From a bacterium (GTDB lineage Bacteria; Acidobacteriota; Polarisedimenticolia; Polarisedimenticolales; Polarisedimenticolaceae), in contig JAAELQ010000147.1 of assembly GCA_024226515.1 (NCBI GenBank), positions 186,001 through 250,000 on the forward strand: a stretch of 64,000 bases of DNA. Reading direction: 5' to 3'. Below, piece after piece: positions 43,964 through 52,876 of the stretch (its first letter is position 1; each line of letters starts with the position of its first letter). Made by a program: the position numbers and the translations under genes. Below the pieces are notes generated by a model that saw only the letters and a program-made list of their open reading frames with translations, did no database searches and had not been told where the DNA came from.

Positions 43964-43993
43964 TTGCCTGTCTCGGCGGCCGGAAGGTATATT
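43964..43993 (+). promoter_or_regulatory. Promoter for the bifunctional nuclease gene
   Basis: TTGCCT (43964-43969), 18-base spacer, TATATT (43988-43993). RNA would start near 44000, which supports the ATG at 44033 over an upstream in-frame start at 43964. Confidence 0.6.
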
Positions 43994-44032
43994 GACTTCC
44001 GCACGCAGGGAACGCGAGGAAAGGACGGGTTC

Positions 44033-44515
44033 ATGGCAGTCGAAATGAAAGTCAAGGGGCTGATGGTCGATCCGGTATCCAACATGCCGATCATCGTCCT
44101 CAAAGATTCGGGAGGGGACTCCGTCCTGCCGATCTGGGTCGGGATCTTCGAGGCGAACGCGATTGCCATGCAGCTCGAGAACGTGATTTCGCCGCGTCCC
44201 ATGACGCACGATCTGCTCAAGAGCGTGATCGAGAGTCTCAGCGGCGAGATCCGCCGCGTCGTCATCACGGACCTCAAGGACAACACGTTTTTTGCTCGGA
44301 TCGACCTCGACAGCAGCGGCCAGAGCCTCGAGGTCGACGCGCGGCCCAGCGACGCGATGGCGCTGGCTCTCCGCGCCGGCGCCCCGATCTTCGTCGAGAG
44401 CGGCGTGTTGACGAAGTCGGCCCAGCCGGGCGAGGCGGACTCGGAGCAGACCGAGCGGTTGCGGCGCTGGCTCGAGACCGTCGATCCCAACGAACTGGGT
44501 CGCTACGAGATGTGA
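44033..44515 (+). CDS. Bifunctional nuclease family protein (DUF151/BFN)
   Basis: 160 residues. The DUF151 core is clear: MKVKGLMVDPVSNMPIIVLKD, LPIWVGIFEANAIAMQLE, RPMTHDLLKSVIESL, VVITDLKDNTFFARI and ARPSDAMALALRAGAPIFV. Some plant and bacterial members degrade both DNA and RNA; the fold is small and alpha/beta. It probably acts in the cytoplasm. The ATG at 44033 has AAGGA at normal spacing and lies after the predicted RNA start. It follows miaB and is closed by a strong terminator. Confidence 0.92.
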   Translation: MAVEMKVKGLMVDPVSNMPIIVLKDSGGDSVLPIWVGIFEANAIAMQLENVISPRPMTHDLLKSVIESLSGEIRRVVITDLKDNTFFARIDLDSSGQSLEVDARPSDAMALALRAGAPIFVESGVLTKSAQPGEADSEQTERLRRWLETVDPNELGRYEM

Positions 44516-44521
44516 TACCGA

Positions 44522-44556
44522 GGAAGGGCCGCACGCAGTCGCGGCCCTTTCCTTTT
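44522..44556 (+). terminator. Rho-independent terminator after the bifunctional nuclease
   Basis: AAGGGCCGC (44524-44532) pairs with GCGGCCCTT (44541-44549) across an 8-base loop, followed by TCCTTTTG. It is the best intrinsic terminator seen in the window. It isolates the miaB group from parAB. Confidence 0.85.
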
Positions 44557-44602
44557 GCGCTGTTTTCGCCTCGAAACCTCGCCTGGACCACCTCCCGCCT
44601 GC

Positions 44603-44631
44603 TTGACACTCCCCGGCACCGCGGCTAAACT
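44603..44631 (+). promoter_or_regulatory. parAB promoter
   Basis: TTGACA (44603-44608), 17-base spacer, TAAACT (44626-44631). RNA would start near 44638. The leader of about 112 bases holds two small hairpins (CCACA-AAACCC-TGTGG and TCGGG-AGA-CCCGA) before GAGG and the parA ATG. No parS-like palindrome was recognised. Confidence 0.75.
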
Positions 44632-44749
44632 CGGCCCGCGAGAATGACCCTACAAGATGCGGTAGGCACGGACTCTCCGGCCACAAAACCCTGTGGTCGT
44701 TGGAAAACATTACATCGGGAGACCCGATCTTCCCACCGAGGTTTGCCAC

Positions 44750-45514
44750 ATGGGCGCAACCACGATCGTCGTTGCCAATCAGAAAGGCGGCGTCGGTAAG
44801 ACGACGACCGCGATCAACCTCGCCGCGGCGCTGTCGCAGCGATCGAAGAAGACGCTGCTGATCGATCTCGACCCGCAGGGCAACGCGACCCTGTCGTTCG
44901 TCGATCCACACGAGGGGCAGCTCTCGGTCTACGACCTCCTCGTGGACCCGGACGTTCAGGCTGCCGACGTCGTGCGGACCTCCGCCGACGAGAACCTCGA
45001 CGTCATCGGCTCCAGGATCTCGCTGGCCAAGGCCGAGACGAAATTGATAGGGGAGTTCGACAGCCACTTCCGGCTCAAGGACAAGCTGACTCCGATCATC
45101 GACCTCTACGACTACGTGGTCATGGACACGCCGCCGACGCTGGGCATCCTGACGGTCAACGCGCTGGTCGCGGCGTCGCACCTGATCGTGCCGATCCAGT
45201 CGTCGTACTACGCGCTCGAGGGCACGGACGATCTCCTGGACACGTTCGAGAAGATCCGGGCGCGGCCCAATCCGGCGCTGCAGTTCCTCGGTGTCGTGAT
45301 CACGCTGTTCGACCGGCGGACGAACCTCGCCCGGGACGTGAAGGGCCAGATCGAGAACGTCTTCGGGGACAAGGTATTCCGCACCTCGATCTCCAAGAGC
45401 GTCCGGCTCGAGGAGAGCCCGGCCTACAAGCAGAGCATTTTCTCGTTCGCGCCGAGCTCGTCCGGCGCTGTGGAGTACTACAGCCTTTCAGAGGAGGTCA
45501 TCGGCCGTGTCTAA
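44750..45514 (+). CDS. parA: Chromosome partitioning ATPase ParA/Soj
   Basis: 254 residues, the size of chromosomal ParA. The deviant Walker A is KGGVGKTT with the signature lysine, followed by VVMDTPPTLG (Walker B region) and the PIQSSYYALEG switch. It binds DNA non-specifically as an ATP dimer and pulls ParB-parS complexes. The ATG at 44750 is preferred to GTG 44693 because it starts the conserved core and has GAGG upstream. It overlaps parB by 8 bases. Confidence 0.96.
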   Translation: MGATTIVVANQKGGVGKTTTAINLAAALSQRSKKTLLIDLDPQGNATLSFVDPHEGQLSVYDLLVDPDVQAADVVRTSADENLDVIGSRISLAKAETKLIGEFDSHFRLKDKLTPIIDLYDYVVMDTPPTLGILTVNALVAASHLIVPIQSSYYALEGTDDLLDTFEKIRARPNPALQFLGVVITLFDRRTNLARDVKGQIENVFGDKVFRTSISKSVRLEESPAYKQSIFSFAPSSSGAVEYYSLSEEVIGRV

Positions 45515-46349
45515 ACTGCGAGGGCTACCGCAGAGCCAGCGAATGCGTCACGACAGTCACTTCGTCGAGGAGATCACGTCGCAGCGACCCGAGTCCGTCG
45601 GGCGCATGATGGACATCCGGCGCATCGTCCCGAACCCGCACCAGCCACGGAAGGACTTCGGGGACCTGGGCGAGATGGTCGCGTCGATCAAGGAGAAGGG
45701 CATCCTCGAGCCGATCCTGGTCCGCAACCACGAGGAAGGTAACTACCAGATCATTGCCGGTGAGCGCCGCTATCAGGCCGCCAAGCTGGCCGGCCTGCAG
45801 CGGGTGCCGTGCATCGAGGTCGATGTCGACGCCCGTGGCATGCTCGAGATCTCGCTGATCGAGAACCTGCAGCGCCGCGACCTGACGCCGTTCGAGGAGT
45901 CGGCCGCGATTCAGCGCCTGTGCGATCAGTTCCGCTACACCCACGAGGAGATCGCCCGCAAGCTCGGCAAGTCGCGCACGGTGATCACCGAGGCGCTGAG
46001 CCTCAACCGGATGCCGGACGAGGTCCAGGAGCGATGTCGGCAGGCCGACATTGTCAGCAAGTCGATGCTGCTGCAGATCGTTCGGATGCCGACCGAGGAC
46101 GAGATGCACCGGATGGTCGACAGGATCACGGGTGACGGGATGACGCGCGAGGAAGCGCGGCAGTACAAGCGCGGCAGCGACGAGCCGAAGCCGCGACGTT
46201 ACACGTACCGCTTCAAGCCCGACGCGGGCGACTTCAACTTCACGTTGACGTTCAAGCGGCCCGAGGTGGAGCGCGAGGAGTTGATCCAGACTCTGGAGCG
46301 CGTCCTGGACGAGCTGCGTAGCGATCCCGACTCGACGACCGATCACTAG
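45507..46349 (+). CDS. parB: Chromosome partitioning protein ParB/Spo0J
   Basis: 280 residues. The N-terminal CTPase/ParB domain has NPHQPRKDF, GILEPILVR, GERRYQAAKLAG and ENLQRRDLTPFEE. A helix-turn-helix (YTHEEIARKLGKSRTVITEAL) binds parS, and the C-terminal part dimerises. It clamps onto parS DNA near the origin and spreads with CTP. The GTG is preceded by GAGGAGG nine bases upstream. gidA/gidB and rpmH, the usual origin neighbours, are not in the window. Confidence 0.96.
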   Translation: MSKLRGLPQSQRMRHDSHFVEEITSQRPESVGRMMDIRRIVPNPHQPRKDFGDLGEMVASIKEKGILEPILVRNHEEGNYQIIAGERRYQAAKLAGLQRVPCIEVDVDARGMLEISLIENLQRRDLTPFEESAAIQRLCDQFRYTHEEIARKLGKSRTVITEALSLNRMPDEVQERCRQADIVSKSMLLQIVRMPTEDEMHRMVDRITGDGMTREEARQYKRGSDEPKPRRYTYRFKPDAGDFNFTLTFKRPEVEREELIQTLERVLDELRSDPDSTTDH

Positions 46350-46528
46350 GGCTAGGTAGCGATCGGTCGCTGGGGGGCCTCCAGGCGCTTCGGTATCTCA
46401 GTGAGTTTACATAATATACCTTATCGGACGTTGGCTGGATTGCCCCCGAAACCCCCGATCGCTTCCCCTCCCTTGCGCCCTTTCGGCGGCGTTGACGGAT
46501 CTCCTCCCTCCTTCATACACTCGCTCCC
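46350..46528 (+). other. parB-lptFG intergenic region with AT-rich patch and promoter
   Basis: A small hairpin (AGCGA-TCGG-TCGCT, 46358-46371) follows parB but has no T run. An AT-rich island (46401-46425, centred on ACATAATATACC) stands out in the GC-rich DNA and is unexplained. A promoter at 46492-46521 reads TTGACG, 18 bases, TACACT. Its expected RNA start, about 46528, touches the GTG at 46529. Confidence 0.6.
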
Positions 46529-48976
46529 GTGAGATTCGCGCCTCATCGCATCACGCGTTACGTGATCGCCGAGCTGCTCGGGCCGACCGTGCTCGGGCTG
46601 TCCGTCTGTCTGTTCTTCCTGCTGATGAACCACTTCCTGCTCACCGCGGAGAAGGCGCTCTCGAAGAACCTGCCGGCGGACCTCACGCTGGAGCTGTTCG
46701 TCATCGGCATCCCGAACCTGCTCGTCCTGGCCATCCCGATGTCGGTGCTCTACGGCACGCTGATCGGGGTCGGTCGCCTCTCGGCGGACTACGAGTGGGT
46801 CGCGCTCCAGGGCGCCGGTCAGGGCCCCTGGCGCCTGGTAAAGCCGGTGGTGATCCACGGCCTGATGTGGAGCCTGATCGCCTTCACGGTCTACGCGGTC
46901 GTCTCACCGAGGGCCAACTATCGCGGCCGCAGCCTGCGCGGCGCGGTGCTCTTCGCCTCCAGCCTGGCGGCGGACATCAAACCGCGGGTGTTCTACACCG
47001 GGCTGCCGCAGGACGCCGTGATCTTCGTCGAGGAGATCAAGGCCGGCTCGGACCGGCTGGACGACGTGCTGTTCATCCAGACCAAGGGTGAGTCCGAGGA
47101 CCGGCTGCTGTACCTGGCCCGTGGCTCGAAGATCTATCCGGCACCGGACCAGAGCGGCGACCTGATCGTCGACCTCTACGACGGCGTGGCCTACGAGTAC
47201 GACCCGCGCAATCCGGAGGTGGCGAAGTACAGCTCGCACTACGACGCCGTCACCCAGGTTCTGCCCTCCGAGGAATTCATCAAGCGCGTCCTCGAGCCGC
47301 CCAACAAGGGCGTCCAGGACCTGACGTTCCGCGAGCTGTGGGACGACTGGAAGGACAGCCGCGAGGCCTGGGTTCACAAGGACGAACGGGCCGCCGAAGA
47401 AGGCCGGACCGGCTCTCGGGCCTCCGAGTTCGTGCTGAGGTCGAAGCTGGCCCGCGCGACGGTCGAGCTGCAACAGCGACTCGCGCTGCCCGCGGCATCG
47501 CTGAGCCTCGCGCTACTGGCCCTGCCGCTGGGCATCCGCAAGGTGCGCTCGGGCAAGGCCGCGGGCTTCGCGCTGAGCCTGCTGGTGATCGTGCTGTACC
47601 GCGCCGTCTTCCTGCTGACGCGCAACCAGGCGCTGGCCGGCCGCTTCCCCGCGTTCCTCGGGCCGTGGTTCCCGAATCTCCTCGTCCTGGCCTGGGCGCT
47701 CTGGGCGCTGTGGCGCATGCGGCGCGCGTTCGGCAGCGGCGCGACCCCCTGGACCCTCGCCGTCAACTGGGTCCTGGAGCGATTCCGGGGTCGCTCGAAG
47801 AACCGCGGTCGCGTGGCCCAGGCGGTCGTCGAGGGAGCGAGCTCCGAGGGGCTGGTGACTCGCCTGCTGAACGTCCTCATGACGCGCCTCGACTGGTACG
47901 TGGGTGCGCTCTACCTGCGCATGGTGGCGTACGCGGTGGTCGCCGCATCGCTGATCTACCTGTTGGTCGAGACGCAGTCGCTGGTCGAGGGCATGCTGCG
48001 CAACGGGCACCCGTTCTCGATGCTGTTCACCTACATCGGGTTCTTCTGGCCCGGCATCCTGCCCGTCGTGCTGCCCGTGGCCTGCCTGATGGGCGCCGTC
48101 GTGGCGTTCTCGATGCTGGGGCGCAGCGGCGAGCTGACCCCGATCAAGGCCGGCGGCATGAGCCTGCGCCGCATCACGCTGCCCGTGATCGGCCTGACCG
48201 GGTTGCTGTGCATCGTCCTGTTCGGCGTCCAGGACCGACTGGTGCCCGGGACGAGCCGTAGGGCTCAGAGCGTCAAGGACACGATCATGGGGCGCAGCCC
48301 GCGCAGCTACGGCGGCGGCCCGGCCGGCCACTGGAGCTTCGGGCCCGAGCGCCGCCGTCTGTACAACTACACGTTCTACGACACGAAGGACAAGAGCTTC
48401 CAGGGCCTCACGGTCTTCGACATCGATCGCGAGACGTTCCGCATCACCGACCACCGGCACACCGAGCGCGCGGTGTGGAACGGCGAGGCGTGGGACCTCG
48501 AAGGGATGCGGCACCGGCGCTTCGCCGACCTGACGTTCGAGGTGACCGACGAGACGGTGACCCTGCCGCTCGATCCGCCGGAGAACTTCGACCGCCGCGC
48601 GCGCAGCCTGGCCGGGTCGAGCAACTTGCCGGACCAGATGAGCCTCAAGGAGCTCGACGAACAGATCCGCTCGCTCGAGGGCAGCGGCCTCGACACCACG
48701 AAGCTGTCGGTCGCGTACCACGGCAAGCTGGCGCGGGCGATGACTCCCCTGGTCATGGTCCTGCTGGGAGTCCCCTTCGCCTTCCGCGTCGGTCGCCGCG
48801 GCTCGCTCTACGGCGTCGGGATCGCGCTGCTGCTGGTACTGGTCTACTGGGCGACGTTCGCGGTCTTCAACGCGCTGGGGCTCGAGACGCTGCTCGACCC
48901 GCTGGTCGCCGCGTGGGCGCCGAACCTGTTGTTCGCTCTGGTCGGCGTCTACCTGATGCTCTACATCAGGACCTGA
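46529..48976 (+). CDS. LptF-LptG fusion, LPS export permease
   Basis: 815 residues, about twice a normal YjgP/YjgQ permease. Both halves have the family layout: N-terminal half (RITRYVIAELLGPTVLGLSVC, FVIGIPNLLVLAIPMSVLYG) and a second half from about residue 454 (LDWYVGALYLRMVAYAVVAA, FFWPGILPVVLPVACLMGAVVA, GELTPIKAGGMSLRRI). A periplasmic beta-jellyroll sits in each half, and the last helices (GVPFAFRVGRRGSLYGVGIA) match LptF/G ends. With LptB it would form the LptB2FG exporter as one chain. GTG start with no Shine-Dalgarno box. The partner lptB and LptC-A genes lie about 37 kb away. Confidence 0.92.
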   Translation: MRFAPHRITRYVIAELLGPTVLGLSVCLFFLLMNHFLLTAEKALSKNLPADLTLELFVIGIPNLLVLAIPMSVLYGTLIGVGRLSADYEWVALQGAGQGPWRLVKPVVIHGLMWSLIAFTVYAVVSPRANYRGRSLRGAVLFASSLAADIKPRVFYTGLPQDAVIFVEEIKAGSDRLDDVLFIQTKGESEDRLLYLARGSKIYPAPDQSGDLIVDLYDGVAYEYDPRNPEVAKYSSHYDAVTQVLPSEEFIKRVLEPPNKGVQDLTFRELWDDWKDSREAWVHKDERAAEEGRTGSRASEFVLRSKLARATVELQQRLALPAASLSLALLALPLGIRKVRSGKAAGFALSLLVIVLYRAVFLLTRNQALAGRFPAFLGPWFPNLLVLAWALWALWRMRRAFGSGATPWTLAVNWVLERFRGRSKNRGRVAQAVVEGASSEGLVTRLLNVLMTRLDWYVGALYLRMVAYAVVAASLIYLLVETQSLVEGMLRNGHPFSMLFTYIGFFWPGILPVVLPVACLMGAVVAFSMLGRSGELTPIKAGGMSLRRITLPVIGLTGLLCIVLFGVQDRLVPGTSRRAQSVKDTIMGRSPRSYGGGPAGHWSFGPERRRLYNYTFYDTKDKSFQGLTVFDIDRETFRITDHRHTERAVWNGEAWDLEGMRHRRFADLTFEVTDETVTLPLDPPENFDRRARSLAGSSNLPDQMSLKELDEQIRSLEGSGLDTTKLSVAYHGKLARAMTPLVMVLLGVPFAFRVGRRGSLYGVGIALLLVLVYWATFAVFNALGLETLLDPLVAAWAPNLLFALVGVYLMLYIRT

Positions 48977-49048
48977 TCTCCAGGGGCGGGCGCAACGTAA
49001 GTGTTGCGCTGATCCCCGGCGTCGCCTGAGTCACCGGGAGGAGTCGGC

Positions 49049-49825
49049 TCACTCCCTCGTCGAGCGCTGTGCCAGAAGAGCTACGCCCACCCCGATTGGC
49101 AGCCGAACGTGTTGAAGAAGTGCACGTTCGATTCCGAGCGCGGCCACGATGCTCCCGTTGAGCCACTGCGGGGGGACGCGCAGCTCGCCGACGTCGCCGG
49201 GCGATGGACGCTCGGACCCGCCGAGCAGCTTCTCGAGCGCGGCGAGGGCGAGCGCCGGCGGGAACGCGACGCTGTTGAAGTAGCTCGTGCGCAGCACGCG
49301 CAAGCCGGCACCCTCGACCAGCTTCATCAACGGTTTCCGTCGATAGCGCCGCGCACCGTGATCGATCACGTCGTGGCGCCGGAACAGGATCGGAAACGCG
49401 GGCTCGGTCAGGATCAGCCGTCCTCCGGGACGCAGCGCGTCGCGCACCTGCGTCAGCACGCGCGATTCGCTCTCGATCCACTGGTGGTACAGCACGTTGA
49501 AGATCGAGATCAGGTCGAGGCTCCGCGGAGCAAAGCGTGCGCCGAACTCGTTGGCGTCCGCCTCGACCAGCTCGCCCGACGGTTGCTTCTCGCGCGCGAG
49601 CTCGAGCGCCGTGGTCGAGCGATCGAGGCCGACGACCTCGTCGCACAGCTCGCCGAGCAGCGGCAGGTTGCCGCCGCTGCCGCAGCCGATGTCGAGCGCG
49701 CGCGTCGGCCCGTCGAGTCCGCGGGCCCAGTCGGCGAGCCAGTCGTGCACCAGCAGACGGCGATGCACGAACCACCAGTGGCGGTCCTCGATGCGGCTCG
49801 TCTGCAGGTAGAACGCGCGGTCCAA
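49049..49825 (-). CDS. Class I SAM-dependent methyltransferase
   Basis: 258 residues, TTG start with GAGGGA five bases upstream. Motif I is ALDIGCGSGGNLPLL, motif II VVGLDRS, and motif IV region ISIFNVLYHQW, of the UbiE/CbiJ-like type. The N-terminal EDRHWWFVHRR pattern is common in methyltransferases acting on polyketides, lipids or sugars. The substrate is not shown by the sequence. It lies 22 bases downstream of the large phosphodiesterase gene and may share its message. Confidence 0.85.
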   Translation of the reverse strand: MDRAFYLQTSRIEDRHWWFVHRRLLVHDWLADWARGLDGPTRALDIGCGSGGNLPLLGELCDEVVGLDRSTTALELAREKQPSGELVEADANEFGARFAPRSLDLISIFNVLYHQWIESESRVLTQVRDALRPGGRLILTEPAFPILFRRHDVIDHGARRYRRKPLMKLVEGAGLRVLRTSYFNSVAFPPALALAALEKLLGGSERPSPGDVGELRVPPQWLNGSIVAALGIERALLQHVRLPIGVGVALLAQRSTRE

Positions 49826-49847
49826 TCGATCCCTCGGCCTCCCGGGC

Positions 49848-52841
49848 TCAGGAGCCCACGGGCTGTTCTACCATGCGCCGCACGTCGGGTTGGTCCGGAG
49901 CAAGCTCCAGCGATCGGCGCCACAGGTCGCGCGCCCGATCCTTGCGACCGGCGCGCCAGTGGGCCTCGCCCAGCGCGTTGAGGACGCGCGGCTCATGCGG
50001 GGCGACCTCCCGCGCTCGCTCGAGGGCGCTCCGTGCATCGTCGAAGCGCCCGCGATCCAGCTCGAACAGGCCGAGCTGCACCCAGGCGTTGCTGCCGCAG
50101 CGCGGGTCTTCGGTGGCGAGCTTCAGCTCCGCGCGGGCGTCGTCGATCCGTCCCCGGGTGTTGAGTAGGATGGCGCGGTTGATGTGCGCGTCGCCGTAGC
50201 CCGGGTCGAGCTCCAGCGCGCGGTCGAGCAGTCGGTCGGCCTCGTCCAGACGGCCGCGGCGGATCTCGAGGCCGGCCAGGTTGTTCCACGGCGACGCGTA
50301 GTCCGGCTGCGCCTCCGAGGTGCGCTCCCAGATGCGACGCGCCTCGTCGAGCTCGCCGGTCGCGTAGTGCAGGCTGGCCAGGTTGTTCAGCACCACGACG
50401 TGTCCCGGCGCCTTGCCGAGGGCGCGGTCGTAGAGGTCGATCGCACGATCGATGTTGCCCTGCTCCTGATAGACCAGCGCGAGGTTGTTGTAGGCGCCCA
50501 TGAAGTACGGGTCGGCCTCGATCGCCTCGCGGTACCAGGTCTCCGCCTCGTCGCGTTCGCCGCGCGCACGCGCGAGGTTGCCGAGGTTGTTGCGCGGCAG
50601 GGCGGCGTCGGGGTCTCCGTCGACGGCGCGCAGGTACTCGCGGGTCGCGGCCGTCGGGTCGCCGCGCTGCTCGAGCACGCGGCCCAGCGTGTTGCGCAGC
50701 TCGGCGGCCTCGGGCTCGGTCTCGAGCAGGCCCGTGACGAGACGCTGGGCCTCGTCGAGGTCGCCTTCGTCCAGCCGGATCATCGCCAGTTGATGGCCCG
50801 CCATGCGGCGACTCAGCGGGTTGGCGTAAGCCTCCTCGAAGCGGCGCACCGCGTCCGCGCGCCGTCCCTGCAGCGCCAGGGCGAGGCCGAGGTTGACGCT
50901 GAGCATCGGCGAGCCGGGCTGGGTCTCGAGCCCCCGACGGAACGTCGTCTCGGCCTCGGCGAACTTGCCCTCGGACAGGAGGGCCACGCCGGCGTTGTTG
51001 CTGGCGGTGGCTGCGTCGCCCTCTCCGCCCGGGCCCGTGGATACGTAGCCCAGGCTCTGCAGCTTCTCCAGCAGGTCGGCGGCCTGCGGGTCGGCCACGG
51101 AGTGGCGCGAGCGCTCGTCACGCACCGGATCGTCCGTGCGGAAGCGAACGGGGTGTCGCTCCAGGAACTCGTCGGTCAGCGCGTCGGCCAGGACGCGACC
51201 GGGCCACGAGCGCGGGACCGGTTGCCCGAACAGGGCGAGCACGGTCGGCGCGACGTCGTAGATCCCGGCCTCGTCGAGACGGACTCCGGAACGCACGTTG
51301 GCGCCGGACAGGATCAGCACGCCGAACCTGCGGTGCCAGTCCGCGGCGGCTCCGTGCCCGATGCGCGAGTCGGTCGAGCGCGGGCGCGTCGTGTCGGTCG
51401 CGAATCCGTGATCGGAGAGCAGCATCACGGTCCATGACTCACCCTTGCCCTCGAGCAGGCGCCCGAGCAGCGCATCCGCCGTCTCGTAGTAGCGATCGAC
51501 CATCGAGCGGAAGCTGGCGAAGCGCTCCTCGGAGACGTCGGGCAGGCGCGGCGCGCGGTACGGCATGAACAGGTGGCCGACCGTGTCGGTGCCCTCGAGG
51601 TACACTACCTCCAGCGCGGGCCGCATGCGTTCGCGCAGGGCCAGGTCGATCGCGACGTAGCTCTCGCCGGACGCGAGCAGCGTGCGGAACTCGTCGAGCA
51701 GCTTGCGCTCGTCGTCGTCGAACTCCTCCGGTCGCATGCGCTCGCCGTCGAGGAAGGGTTGCACCCGGTCCCAGCCGATCGCGTCGGGCGTGACGATCTT
51801 CGAGCGGACGTCGTCGTACAGCTCGGGGGGCCAGGTCTTGCCGCGGGCGTCGGCGGGGTCGGCGCGGTAGCCGAACAGCTGGTATGCGATGCGGTCCGAC
51901 ACGAGGTAACCGCGCACCGGGTCGGCTGGCCACGTGGCCCACCAGCCGACGACGCCGACGTCGACCCCGGAGCCCGACACCAGCTCCCAGAACGTCGGGA
52001 CGCGGCGCTGCACGGAGGTGACCGGCTGACGTCCGCCGCCGTCCGGCGCCGCGACGAGAAAGTCCAGGATGCCGTGGCGCCGTGGTTCGACACCGGTCGC
52101 CGCACTGGTCCAGACCACCGGCGACAGCAGCGGACGGATGCTGAGCAGGCGCGCCCGAGTTCCGTCGTCGATCAGGCGTTGCAGATTGGGCAGGCGCCCG
52201 GCAGCGAGCAGCGGGTCCAGGATCTCCCAGTCCGCGCCGTCGAGTCCGACCACCAGCAGCCGCGCGTCGTCGCCGCCCCGGCCCGCGCCGGCCTGCGCGG
52301 CGAGGAAGTCGAACGAGTCGAGGTCGAGCCGCCGCAGGTCGACCCCCCGTTCGAGCAGGCTCCCGCCGAGGGCGCGCTCGATCCGCTCGCTGACGCGAGG
52401 CGGGACGGCGCGTCCCCGCAGCGGATCGATGTCGGCGCAGGCTTCACGCACCGCGGCGACGAGCAGCTCCTCGAGTCCCCCGCCTGCCGCCGCCTCGTGC
52501 ACGCGGCTCCACGCCTCGGGACGCGCGCGGAGTGTGACCCAGCCGCGCAGGCCGTAGCGCACACCTCCGGGGCCCGCGATGCGCGCCGACTCGGCGCCCG
52601 GCAGAGCGAGTTCGACGCCGCGCCGGGGGTAGATCGCGATCCGCCGCAGCCCCGGCGGGGCCAGCGCCCACGATCCGGCTACCGTCCGACCCTCGGGCGG
52701 CAGCAGCGTTCCGTCGACCACGGCGAACTCGTCGTCGCCGACATGGCGCACGCCGGCGGCGAGCCACACCGCGACGAGCACGAACGCCAGCGCTGCGCCG
52801 ACGGCGACGCGACGCTGCTGCTTCGTGACTCGTGTGTTCAT
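49848..52841 (-). CDS. SPFH-like, type I phosphodiesterase/alkaline phosphatase and TPR protein
   Basis: 997 residues. An N-terminal transmembrane helix (about 11-30) is followed by a prohibitin/SPFH-like region (35-190: GLRGWVTLRA, the paired VREACADIDPLRGR and ERGVDLRRLDLDSFDF). Residues 195-510 form an alkaline-phosphatase-superfamily hydrolase: VGLDGADWEILDPLL, nucleophile region VVWTSAATG, EGTDTVGHLFM, LLSDHGF and SRIGHG supply the metal ligands. About ten TPR units fill residues 620-990. The enzyme part should face the periplasm if the helix is a signal anchor. The substrate is unknown. Start ATG with GGAAGGG close upstream. Confidence 0.85.
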   Translation of the reverse strand: MNTRVTKQQRRVAVGAALAFVLVAVWLAAGVRHVGDDEFAVVDGTLLPPEGRTVAGSWALAPPGLRRIAIYPRRGVELALPGAESARIAGPGGVRYGLRGWVTLRARPEAWSRVHEAAAGGGLEELLVAAVREACADIDPLRGRAVPPRVSERIERALGGSLLERGVDLRRLDLDSFDFLAAQAGAGRGGDDARLLVVGLDGADWEILDPLLAAGRLPNLQRLIDDGTRARLLSIRPLLSPVVWTSAATGVEPRRHGILDFLVAAPDGGGRQPVTSVQRRVPTFWELVSGSGVDVGVVGWWATWPADPVRGYLVSDRIAYQLFGYRADPADARGKTWPPELYDDVRSKIVTPDAIGWDRVQPFLDGERMRPEEFDDDERKLLDEFRTLLASGESYVAIDLALRERMRPALEVVYLEGTDTVGHLFMPYRAPRLPDVSEERFASFRSMVDRYYETADALLGRLLEGKGESWTVMLLSDHGFATDTTRPRSTDSRIGHGAAADWHRRFGVLILSGANVRSGVRLDEAGIYDVAPTVLALFGQPVPRSWPGRVLADALTDEFLERHPVRFRTDDPVRDERSRHSVADPQAADLLEKLQSLGYVSTGPGGEGDAATASNNAGVALLSEGKFAEAETTFRRGLETQPGSPMLSVNLGLALALQGRRADAVRRFEEAYANPLSRRMAGHQLAMIRLDEGDLDEAQRLVTGLLETEPEAAELRNTLGRVLEQRGDPTAATREYLRAVDGDPDAALPRNNLGNLARARGERDEAETWYREAIEADPYFMGAYNNLALVYQEQGNIDRAIDLYDRALGKAPGHVVVLNNLASLHYATGELDEARRIWERTSEAQPDYASPWNNLAGLEIRRGRLDEADRLLDRALELDPGYGDAHINRAILLNTRGRIDDARAELKLATEDPRCGSNAWVQLGLFELDRGRFDDARSALERAREVAPHEPRVLNALGEAHWRAGRKDRARDLWRRSLELAPDQPDVRRMVEQPVGS

Positions 52842-52876
52842 GACCCTTCCGCTGCGCGCCGCTCAGGGCGCCGCGG

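Noticed and set aside
44638..44749. parS site in the parA leader
   Set aside because: The two hairpins here do not match the parS palindrome consensus (TGTTTCACGTGAAACA).
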